The notes under the pieces are model-generated. The model was not told where the DNA came from. It saw only the letters and a list, made by a program, of their open reading frames with translations, and searched no databases. Shown piece by piece: positions 8,903 to 16,536 of a stretch of DNA of 64,000 nt. Origin of the DNA: G965222335 sp965222335 (GTDB taxonomy: Bacteria; Pseudomonadota; Gammaproteobacteria; Pseudomonadales; Halieaceae). The DNA lies in contig OZ244944.1 of assembly GCA_965222335.1 (NCBI GenBank), forward strand, positions 248,001 to 312,000. Direction: 5' to 3'. Position 1 is the first letter of the stretch. The number at the start of each line of letters is the position of its first letter. A program made the translations under genes and the position numbers.

Positions 8903-9940
8903 ATGGGAACCTTCGAACGCTTTCTGACCCTCTGGGTCGGCCTGTGCATTATCACCGGTGTACTACTGGGCAATGTAGCACCGGGCATCTTTCAGTGGTT
9001 CGCGGCCCAGGAGGTCGCACACGTCAATATCCCGGTCGCCATTTTCATCTGGGTCATGATTTATCCCATGATGGTCCAGGTCGATTTTTCCTCGATCAAG
9101 GATGTGGGCAAGAAGCCCAGGGGACTGGCGCTGACCCTGGTAATCAACTGGCTGATCAAGCCCTTCACCATGGCGGCCCTGGGCTGGCTGTTCTTCCGCG
9201 TGATATTTGCCGACCTCGTTGATCCGCAGACTGCGACGGAGTATATCGCCGGGATGATTCTGCTCGGCGTGGCCCCCTGCACCGCCATGGTGTTTGTCTG
9301 GAGCCACCTGACCAGGGGTGATGCCAATTACACCCTGGTGCAGGTGTCGGTAAACGACATCATCATGATTTTCGCCTTCGCCCCCATCGCGGCTTTCCTG
9401 CTGGGCGTTTCCGACGTCACGGTGCCCTGGGACACCCTTCTCCTCTCGGTCATGCTGTACGTGGTCATTCCGCTGGTAGCGGGCGCCATGACCCGGCGGA
9501 TGCTGGATTCGGCCAATGACCATTCGCGCCTGAACCACTTTATTCACACCTTGAAGCCGGTTTCGATAGCCGGTCTGCTGGCAACGGTGATACTGCTGTT
9601 CGGTTTCCAGGCGGAGACCATCCTGGCCAACCCACTGGCGATTGTCTTGATTGCCATTCCCCTGCTGATCCAGACCTACGGCATTTTTGCCCTCGCCTAT
9701 GGTTCGGCCAAAGCCCTGCGCCTGCCCCACAACGTCGCCGCCCCGGCCTGCATGATCGCCACCTCGAATTTCTTTGAGCTGGCAGTGGCGGTCGCCATCT
9801 CACTCTTTGGTCTGCAGTCAGGCGCAGCGCTAGCGACGGTCGTAGGCGTTTTGGTGGAAGTGCCAGTGATGCTGACCCTGGTGGCCTTTGCCAACCGCAC
9901 CCGGCACTGGTTTAGCCCGGAGGAGCCGGCACAGACATGA
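8903..9940 (+). CDS. Arsenite efflux transporter ACR3 family
   Basis: 345 residues with about ten hydrophobic helices. Matches the ACR3 (bile/arsenite/riboflavin transporter superfamily) arsenite permeases: WVMIYPMMVQVDF in the second helical region and the conserved thiol motif GVAPCTAMVFVWS. It exports the arsenite produced by ArsC through the inner membrane using the proton gradient. Lies 3 bases after arsC and overlaps arsH by 4 bases (ATGA). Sometimes labelled arsB, but it is not of the E. coli ArsB type. Confidence 0.92.
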   Translation: MGTFERFLTLWVGLCIITGVLLGNVAPGIFQWFAAQEVAHVNIPVAIFIWVMIYPMMVQVDFSSIKDVGKKPRGLALTLVINWLIKPFTMAALGWLFFRVIFADLVDPQTATEYIAGMILLGVAPCTAMVFVWSHLTRGDANYTLVQVSVNDIIMIFAFAPIAAFLLGVSDVTVPWDTLLLSVMLYVVIPLVAGAMTRRMLDSANDHSRLNHFIHTLKPVSIAGLLATVILLFGFQAETILANPLAIVLIAIPLLIQTYGIFALAYGSAKALRLPHNVAAPACMIATSNFFELAVAVAISLFGLQSGAALATVVGVLVEVPVMLTLVAFANRTRHWFSPEEPAQT

Positions 9941-10653
9941 GACTGGAAGACCTACCCAATATCGATAGTGACTGCCTGCAGCCGATAGATACACACAAGC
10001 TGTCCGGGCTCCAGGAAAACACGGCGCCGCCGCGCATCCTGCTGCTCTATGGCTCGTTGCGAGCGCGCTCCTTCAGCCGCCTCGCCAGCGAGGAAGCGGC
10101 CCGCATACTACAGGCCCTCGGCGCAGACACTCGCACATTCAATCCCGTGGGGCTGCCGTTACCCGATGACGAGCAGGAACAGCATCCGAAGGTGCAGGAA
10201 CTGCGCGACCTGGCCCAGTGGTGCGATGGCATGGTCTGGTGCAGCCCCGAGCGCCATGGCGCCATGACCGGCGTCATGAAAACCCAGATTGACTGGATAC
10301 CCCTGGCGCTCCAGGGAGTCCGCCCCACCCAGGGCAAAACGCTGGCGGTGATGCAGGTGTCGGGCGGCTCCCAGTCATTTAACGCGGTCAACCAGATGCG
10401 CATACTCGGTCGCTGGATGCGCATGATTACAATCCCCAACCAGTCATCCGTGCCCAAGGCCTGGATGGAATTCGACGCTGACGATCGTATGAAAGCCTCT
10501 TCCTTCTACGACCGTATCGTTGATGTGATGGAGGAGTTAGTGAAGTTCACCCTGCTGACACGGGACAGCAAGGCCTACTTTACTGACCGCTATTCAGAGC
10601 GCAGGGAATCCGCGGAAGAGTTTCGAGCGCGTATCGACCAGCGTGCGATGTAA
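9937..10653 (+). CDS. arsH: ArsH, NADPH-dependent FMN reductase / organoarsenical oxidase
   Basis: 238 residues, flavodoxin-like. LLLYGSLRARSFSRL is the FMN phosphate-binding loop, and SPERHGAMTGVMKTQIDWIPL plus SGGSQSFNAVNQMR are family hallmarks. ArsH oxidises trivalent organoarsenicals and reduces flavin or quinone targets in the cytosol. It completes the operon arsC-acr3-arsH and is coupled to acr3 by a 4-base overlap. N-terminal 30 residues precede the Rossmann fold, as usual for ArsH. Confidence 0.92.
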   Translation: MRLEDLPNIDSDCLQPIDTHKLSGLQENTAPPRILLLYGSLRARSFSRLASEEAARILQALGADTRTFNPVGLPLPDDEQEQHPKVQELRDLAQWCDGMVWCSPERHGAMTGVMKTQIDWIPLALQGVRPTQGKTLAVMQVSGGSQSFNAVNQMRILGRWMRMITIPNQSSVPKAWMEFDADDRMKASSFYDRIVDVMEELVKFTLLTRDSKAYFTDRYSERRESAEEFRARIDQRAM

Positions 10654-10729
10654 AGCGGCCATCCGCAATCTTGACCCGGGGCACCGGTTTCAGGTCTACT
10701 CCGGGCATCATTTCAGGAGAGGTCACACC

Positions 10730-11164
10730 ATGCCCACACACGAAATTCTTGCACCCGCCGCCCTGCTCGCCTGCTGGTCCCTGGTCATGCTGACCTGGAT
10801 GGCGGCCACGCGCTTTCCTGCCATTGCCAAGTCGGGCATCGACCTGTCCAAGCCACAGCCGGGTGGCCGTCGCGGCGCCGATCTTGAGGGCGTTATTCCG
10901 GACAGCGTGAACTGGAAGGCGCACAACTATACCCACCTGCACGAACAGCCCACGGTGTTCTATGCCCTGTGCTGCATCCTCGCGATCGCGGGTGTGAACA
11001 GCGCGCTCGCGGTACAGTTGGCCTGGGCCTACCTGATTCTCCGCGTCGCCCACAGCATCGTGCAGTCGACCGTGAACTATGTACCGGTGCGCTTCCTGCT
11101 GTTCCTGGTATCGTCACTGGCCCTGTTGGGAATGGCCGTCATTGCCGTCATGGCGCTTTTCTAG
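10730..11164 (+). CDS. MAPEG family membrane protein
   Basis: 144 residues with four hydrophobic segments. NWKAHNYTHLHEQPTVFYAL is the MAPEG signature region (membrane-associated proteins in eicosanoid and glutathione metabolism); bacterial members are mostly uncharacterised. ATG 10730 has AGGAGAGG upstream; an in-frame start at 10643 is inside arsH and unlikely. The gene lies 76 bases after arsH on the same strand. Glutathione-related activity would fit next to arsenic genes, but that link is inference. Confidence 0.8.
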   Translation: MPTHEILAPAALLACWSLVMLTWMAATRFPAIAKSGIDLSKPQPGGRRGADLEGVIPDSVNWKAHNYTHLHEQPTVFYALCCILAIAGVNSALAVQLAWAYLILRVAHSIVQSTVNYVPVRFLLFLVSSLALLGMAVIAVMALF

Positions 11165-11270
11165 GCAGCGATAAATTGGCGCGCGTGAGAGGCACAAAAG
11201 CCTCGCGCAGCCTTGAAAACTGATAAAGGAAGTGAGGGGCCAGTTGGAACCCCACTTCCAGCTACTCGAC

Positions 11271-13346
11271 CTAAAATCGATAGCTTGCGCGACCGAATAG
11301 GTTGATCCCCTCCGCCGGCAGCCGTTCAAACAGGCCCACATCGGGGTTGGCGGCGCGGTTATAACCACCAAGATGTGGCGCGTATCGCCGGTCGAGGAGG
11401 TTCTCGATGCCCGCCGACAGCTCCAGGGACCGACTCACCTGCCAGGCACCGCGCAGATTGACCACGGCGTAACCCGGTGTCGCCTGCTCACGGTGGGTGG
11501 CACTCACCTCGTCCTGCCGGGCATACACCACCGTCTCCAGGCTCCCGCGGAACGGGCCAGCAGAGTAGTTAAGGCGCAGGGCCGCGTTGGGTGGTGAGAT
11601 ACGGTACAGGTTGTCATCGATGTCGCGACGCTTTCCGCGTACGTAACTGAACTGGCCGCCCAGGGAAAGCGGGCCGGCGAGCTGCCAGGACCAGTCCATA
11701 TCGAAACCGTAGAGCTCCGCATCGCCGTTGTTCAACTGCAATGGCACGGAGCGCATGGTGCCATTCATTGCGTTCATCATGCTGACAAAACCGGCGGCGG
11801 CACTGCCGTCGGCAACGGGGGTGCCCTGGATATAGTCTTCGATGCGGTAGTAGAACAGCCTGGGCTGCAGGCGTAGCTGTTCGCCCGTGTAATCCAGGCC
11901 AAACTCAAGCTGGCGGGCCAGTTCCGAATCCAGCTCAAGGTTACCAACATAAACCTGGCCATCTGCCAGACCCGCCGTCGCTTCAAGCGGCAGCCAGAGA
12001 TAGCGCTCCTGGTAGCCGGGACCCCGCTGTTTCTGCGCCAGCCCCAGGTACAGGCCGGTGGTGTCGCTGAGTTGGTAGCTGAGTTTTGCCACGGCATCGA
12101 CATTCGTTTCGCTGCGATGCCGGTCGGCGGCATTGAAGGCATCCCGCAGCGCCCGGGCCGGCGGCATCATCATGACCGGCGTGCCATCGACCGCACCCGC
12201 ATCGGTGCTTACCCGGTTTACACGCAGGCCGAACTCCCCTCTCCACCGTGCAGCAAATTTTCGCTCGTGCTCCAGGTACATCCCCAGCACGTCGCGCCGG
12301 GCGTCATTGAAGTTGGCCACAAAGAACACCGGATTGTTGGGATTGTCGATATCGGAATCATGCGTCTCGCTGAAGCCGTCGATGCCCCAACGCCAGAGCT
12401 GCGGCCCGGTATCCACGCTGGCCTCCAGCTTCAGCCCGAGGTTATCCGTGGTGGCGATATTCTGCCGCCACATCGCCTGCGGGGGTGGCTGGCGCAGGTG
12501 GTAATTGGTCATGCCATGGTCCAGCACGCTGCCGTAGATCGCTGCCAGGATATTGAGCCCGGACGCCGGTGCGTAGCGGTACTTCAGGCTGCCCAGGTCG
12601 CCCTTGAAGTAATCAATGTCCATGGGCAAGGCCGGGGTGCCGGCCTCACCCGCGTCGTTATAGCCGTAATCGAATTGCAGGCTATGGTCTCCCCAGCGCA
12701 GCCCGTAGCCAAGGTCATAACGCTGGCGCTCATAGCTCGATGGAAGGATGTCACCGCCGGGGAATGCGGCATCGTCACCCACCTGTTGCATGGCGGCCAT
12801 GCGCACGCGATGCCGGTCATTGGCCAGCTGCAGCTCTGCATCAAGCTGCAGGCCCTGGTTCACGGACTGGACGCTGCCAGCGACCCGCCCCTGGACTTGA
12901 ACACGCTCACTGTCACCGAACCCGAGCCGACGGGTGCGGGCGACGATCGCACCACCCAGGGTCTCCTGGGCCACGCTCACAGGCGCTATGCCCCGATAGA
13001 CCTCCAGGGCTTCAAGCTGCGGTGTGACAGCATAGGAAAGCGGCGGATCCATCCAGTTCGGGCCCGCGGGCGCCAGTTGACTGCCATCCAGGGTGACCGC
13101 GATCCGCGGGCCGAAAAGCCCGCGATACTGCGGGATGCCGGTAATCGGGCCATTTCTGTTGACATCTGCACCCGGCATCTGCCCCAGCAGGCGCGCGGGG
13201 TCGGGGGATGGTGACAGGGAATCTGCCAGCTCGATGGTGCGCGCATCATGGCGTGCGGTAACCAGCATTTCCTCCAGTGGTTGTGCGGTCGATAGGCTCG
13301 ACAGCGTGCTACCCAGCAGGCAGCAGCCGATAATCAGGTGTCGCAT
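11271..13346 (-). CDS. TonB-dependent outer membrane receptor (copper-receptor-like)
   Basis: 691 residues after a signal peptide (MRHLIIGCCLLGSTLSSLSTA) with a GGGAGA site upstream. The TonB-box/plug region runs about 25-150 (EEMLVTARHD, LDGSQLAPAGPNW, ALEVYRGIAPV) and the 22-strand barrel fills the rest, ending FGRASYRF with the C-terminal aromatic. ENLLDRRYAPHLGGYNR near the end is reminiscent of the OprC/NosA copper receptor group. The upstream gene on the same strand encodes a DUF2946 protein, a family often found with copper genes, so copper uptake or binding is likely but unproven. Gap to the DUF2946 stop codon is 104 bases. Confidence 0.85.
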   Translation of the reverse strand: MRHLIIGCCLLGSTLSSLSTAQPLEEMLVTARHDARTIELADSLSPSPDPARLLGQMPGADVNRNGPITGIPQYRGLFGPRIAVTLDGSQLAPAGPNWMDPPLSYAVTPQLEALEVYRGIAPVSVAQETLGGAIVARTRRLGFGDSERVQVQGRVAGSVQSVNQGLQLDAELQLANDRHRVRMAAMQQVGDDAAFPGGDILPSSYERQRYDLGYGLRWGDHSLQFDYGYNDAGEAGTPALPMDIDYFKGDLGSLKYRYAPASGLNILAAIYGSVLDHGMTNYHLRQPPPQAMWRQNIATTDNLGLKLEASVDTGPQLWRWGIDGFSETHDSDIDNPNNPVFFVANFNDARRDVLGMYLEHERKFAARWRGEFGLRVNRVSTDAGAVDGTPVMMMPPARALRDAFNAADRHRSETNVDAVAKLSYQLSDTTGLYLGLAQKQRGPGYQERYLWLPLEATAGLADGQVYVGNLELDSELARQLEFGLDYTGEQLRLQPRLFYYRIEDYIQGTPVADGSAAAGFVSMMNAMNGTMRSVPLQLNNGDAELYGFDMDWSWQLAGPLSLGGQFSYVRGKRRDIDDNLYRISPPNAALRLNYSAGPFRGSLETVVYARQDEVSATHREQATPGYAVVNLRGAWQVSRSLELSAGIENLLDRRYAPHLGGYNRAANPDVGLFERLPAEGINLFGRASYRF

Positions 13347-13450
13347 AGAGTTCTCCCTCAATGCGCGCATGCGCGCGCACAACAGACCCGCGATCTTCAC
13401 GGGGCAGACTATTGGTTGAGTGATATGACCAGCGTTTGCCGGCGGGAGAA

Positions 13451-13906
13451 TCAGGCGGGCGGGGAGCGCGCCGGGGGACGCAGCCAGGCCGATGCGACGG
13501 GTAGTAGTTCGGGCGCCGCTGCGCGGGGTAGCAAGCCGGCAATGGCAGGAGAGACAGTATCAGCAGGATCACTCGCAGCGCTTGCCCCGCCCGAACCGGA
13601 AAATACGCAACCGGGGTCGGCGGCGGATTTCTTGATCGCAGCACTACCGCTCTCATCCCCTGTATCCGAATCCGCTGCGTGATGATGCGCATGGGCGTGT
13701 TCCGGCGCGGACGCGGCCAACGCATCAATAATCCAGGCGCTGCGCAGGTCGCCGGGACAGAGGTGGAAGGCTGTTCCAGAGCCGAGCGGGGCTGCCATGT
13801 GTCCGCGTGGCACGAGGGCACCCGTGAACAGGTAAGCGACAAGCGCAAGCGCAGCGAGCGGAAGGCCACGCCGATCCCGGATTGTCGCTCGTATTCCTTG
13901 TAGCAA
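13451..13906 (-). CDS. DUF2946 family protein
   Basis: 151 residues. One transmembrane segment near the N-terminus (LPLAALALVAYLFTGALV), then a CPGD motif, a His-rich loop HAHAHHH (a plausible metal ligand) and a later Cys (GCVFSGSGG). This layout fits DUF2946, small proteins commonly next to copper-responsive TonB receptors. Start is TTG at 13906, preceded by AGGAG with a 7-base spacer; there is no better ATG. Likely first gene of a two-gene transcript with the receptor downstream. Confidence 0.7.
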   Translation of the reverse strand: MLQGIRATIRDRRGLPLAALALVAYLFTGALVPRGHMAAPLGSGTAFHLCPGDLRSAWIIDALAASAPEHAHAHHHAADSDTGDESGSAAIKKSAADPGCVFSGSGGASAASDPADTVSPAIAGLLPRAAAPELLPVASAWLRPPARSPPA

Positions 13907-13989
13907 AGATCAGCTCCTGCAGACTTCGCGCCGGAGCTTACGCGAGGCTAGTGTCGCCGACAAACCGCCCTTGCAGCCGGCCGACCAAC

Positions 13990-14469
13990 CTACTCCACCA
14001 CATTGTCGCCCGCATCCAGCAGCGGTGCCGCGTCCAGTTCCTCAGCATCCATCATACTGGCCACACGCGCCAGCGAGGACACGATCTGGTGCTGCTCCCA
14101 GCTTGAGAGCTTGGCAAAACGCGCGGAAAAGCTTTCCTGCAAAGGCGGCGGCGCATCCCTGAGGACCTGGCGCCCGACGTCCGTCAATTGCAGCTTGACC
14201 CGCCGCTTGTCCTCCAGGCTGCGCTCGCGAGTCACGAGTTGCCTCTCCTGCAGACGGTTGAGAATGGTGGTCACGGTGGCCTGGCTCAGACTGACGGCGC
14301 GGGCGACTTCGGAAGCTGTCGGCATGCCTTCCTCGCCGATCGCGCGAATCACTACCAGCTGAGGCGTGGTCAGGCCCATGGCCTTGTCCAGCTTGCGCGA
14401 ATGCAGGCTGGTGGCCCGCATGATGCGCCGCAGGGATACCAGTACATCGTCTTGGAGGTCGGACATCAT
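13990..14469 (-). CDS. MarR family transcriptional regulator
   Basis: 159 residues with a central winged helix: TTPQLVVIRAIGEEG, SEVARAVSLSQATVTTILNRLQ (recognition helix) and LVTRERSLEDKRRVKLQLT (wing with the DxR motif). The N- and C-terminal helices form the MarR dimer. Start could be 14469 or the adjacent ATG at 14466. It follows the sulfotransferase gene on the same strand with a 45-base gap, and divergent genes are absent, so its target is not evident from position. Ligand unknown. Confidence 0.9.
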   Translation of the reverse strand: MMSDLQDDVLVSLRRIMRATSLHSRKLDKAMGLTTPQLVVIRAIGEEGMPTASEVARAVSLSQATVTTILNRLQERQLVTRERSLEDKRRVKLQLTDVGRQVLRDAPPPLQESFSARFAKLSSWEQHQIVSSLARVASMMDAEELDAAPLLDAGDNVVE

Positions 14470-14514
14470 GCCTATTCACTTGCAGCCATGTGGTTGGTCG
14501 CCGGATGGCGCCCG

Positions 14515-16536
14515 CTAGTTGCCCAGGGCCTCGCGCAGAGGTTGCAGCCAGGGCGCGTAATTATGCCACTGTTCCTGCGCGCTTCGAAAGATAGGCTGGC
14601 GTACCTGCTCGGAGCTGGGAGTGCGCACGGCGCGCTCGGTTTCCCAGTAGCGCAGACAGGCTGGCTCAAAGGGCAGATCCAGGTAGTCCAAAATGCGTCG
14701 CACCTGTCCTTCCAGATCATCAATCACATCTTCGTGCTGCACGCGCAGCACCCGTCCCGGCAGCACCGCATCCCAGTGCGCCATCATCTCGACATACTCG
14801 CGATAGTAGCGCCCTGTTTCCCGCAGGTCGTAGCTGAACTCCTGGCCCTCGGCGAAGAGCTGTTTGAAATTGCTGAAGCAGCAGGCCATGGGCTCACGCC
14901 GGGCATCGATAATGCGGGCATTGGGCAACATGAGATGGATCAGGCCAATGTGGCGAAAGTTATTCGGCATCTTGTCGATAAAGCGCGGCGCATCGCCCCG
15001 ATGCACGCGGGTGTCGGCCAGGAACTGCTCCCCCAAAGTCTTTAAGTCCCGATCCTCCAGCGCCGCCAGCACGGCCGGATAGCCCGGGGCGCCGTCCCCT
15101 ACCTGGCGCCGGCGCAGCTGCTGGCTCATGGCAAGCACATTGGGCAGTTCCTGGGTGCCATCAATCTGGCTGTGGGAGGAGAGAATCTGTTCCAGCAGGG
15201 TGCTGCCGGCGCGGGGCATGCCCACGATGAAGATGGGGTCGGGTTCCTGGCAGCCGGCCCCGGCGCGCGCCCGGAACAGGTCTGCGGTGCAGTGCTCGCG
15301 CTGCGCGGCCAGTTCCCGCGCCACGACGTCGCCATCGTAGCGGCTGGCAGCGTGCTTGAGACGATTGCCCTCGGCGTAGTGCGCAAAGGATTCGGCAAAG
15401 GCCTTGCGATCCTCAAACGCCTTGCCCAGGGCGAAGGACAGGTAAACCCGATCCTGCGACGGCAACGAGGCCTCTCGCAAAAGGCGCTCCATGGCCTGCA
15501 CGTCGCCCTCGTCAAAACGATAGGTCTTGAGGTTGGCCAGCGCGTACCAGGCTTCTCCGTGCAGGGTGCGACTGTCAATCGCCGCACGGTAGGCCTCCAC
15601 GGCTTCTGCCGTGTTGCCCTGGGTCTTGAGCGCGTGACCACGGGCGGTCAGGGTGACGGGGTCTCCCGGCAGCCGTGCAAGCACCGCATCGAAACCGGCC
15701 AGGGCCGCCTCGTAGTCACCCGCCTGCAGGGCCTGCACCGCGTGCAGGGACAGGCGTTGCGGATTGTCCGGTTGCTCCGCCAGCAGCGCGGCCGCCGCTT
15801 CCCGGGCCTGGAAAAACTTCTGTCGCTTGCCCAGCACCCGCACGTAATCGATGCGTGCGGCGGCGTCTCCCGGCGCAAATGCCACCGCGCTTTCCAGCAG
15901 GAATTCAGCTTCTTCCAGGGCACCGAGGCGCATGCCGATTTCCGCCAGCAGGCGCATGCCCTCCACGTGCCGCGGCGACTGCTGCAGAAAGCGGCGACAG
16001 AGCTGTTCCGCTCGCAGGATGCGCCCGCGGGCCAGCAGGTCAGTGACCGCGACCAGGGGTTTCGGCAGTGCCTCAAGTTTACTGAGTTGTTCCTGCACCC
16101 GCGCCGCGGCGGCCTGGTCACCGCGACCTTCCAGGATCTTAAGCTGGCCGCGAAAGCTGGCCAGCAGGGAGGGATTGGCACGACAGGCGCTGGCGTAGGC
16201 GCGCAGGGCCGCATCCTGATCGCCGCGGTCACGGGACAGGTGGCCCCACTCCTGCAGGGCGTAGCCGTGCTCGGGGTCTGCGCCCAACAGACGCGTCAGC
16301 AGATCCTCTGCGGCCGCAAAATCACCGCGGTAGCGCTGACAGACGGCGGCCAGATACAGACGCTCGGGCTCTGCGCCCTCCCCCAGGGGAGAGAGCAGTG
16401 CCAGCGCGCCGTCAAAATCGCCGGCGCGCATGCGGCTGCGCACCGCTGCTTCATCCAGCGGCGCCACTTCCGCCGTCATGGCGACCGCAGGCTCATCGGC
16501 CGCCGCCCGATCAGAAGTCGTAGCTGACGCGGACAC
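14515..16536 (-). CDS. TPR-containing sulfotransferase
   Basis: 673 residues from GTG 16536, or 654 from ATG 16479; neither start has a strong ribosome site, and the first would overlap the preceding receptor gene by 26 bases. Residues about 30-400 are tetratricopeptide repeats (ALLSPLGEGAEPERLYLAAV and others). About 440-660 is a PAPS-dependent sulfotransferase: IFIVGMPRAGSTLLEQIL is the 5'-phosphosulfate loop and FIDKMPNNFRHIGLI / DARREPMACCFSNFKQLF carry the 3'-phosphate binding region. Such TPR-sulfotransferases often lie beside TonB receptors in marine and freshwater proteobacteria. Substrate unknown. Confidence 0.85.
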   Translation of the reverse strand: MSASATTSDRAAADEPAVAMTAEVAPLDEAAVRSRMRAGDFDGALALLSPLGEGAEPERLYLAAVCQRYRGDFAAAEDLLTRLLGADPEHGYALQEWGHLSRDRGDQDAALRAYASACRANPSLLASFRGQLKILEGRGDQAAAARVQEQLSKLEALPKPLVAVTDLLARGRILRAEQLCRRFLQQSPRHVEGMRLLAEIGMRLGALEEAEFLLESAVAFAPGDAAARIDYVRVLGKRQKFFQAREAAAALLAEQPDNPQRLSLHAVQALQAGDYEAALAGFDAVLARLPGDPVTLTARGHALKTQGNTAEAVEAYRAAIDSRTLHGEAWYALANLKTYRFDEGDVQAMERLLREASLPSQDRVYLSFALGKAFEDRKAFAESFAHYAEGNRLKHAASRYDGDVVARELAAQREHCTADLFRARAGAGCQEPDPIFIVGMPRAGSTLLEQILSSHSQIDGTQELPNVLAMSQQLRRRQVGDGAPGYPAVLAALEDRDLKTLGEQFLADTRVHRGDAPRFIDKMPNNFRHIGLIHLMLPNARIIDARREPMACCFSNFKQLFAEGQEFSYDLRETGRYYREYVEMMAHWDAVLPGRVLRVQHEDVIDDLEGQVRRILDYLDLPFEPACLRYWETERAVRTPSSEQVRQPIFRSAQEQWHNYAPWLQPLREALGN

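Noticed and set aside
15172..16527. 451-codon plus-strand open frame over the sulfotransferase gene
   Set aside because: Shadow of a gene with clear TPR and sulfotransferase motifs; no motif of its own and no ribosome site noted.
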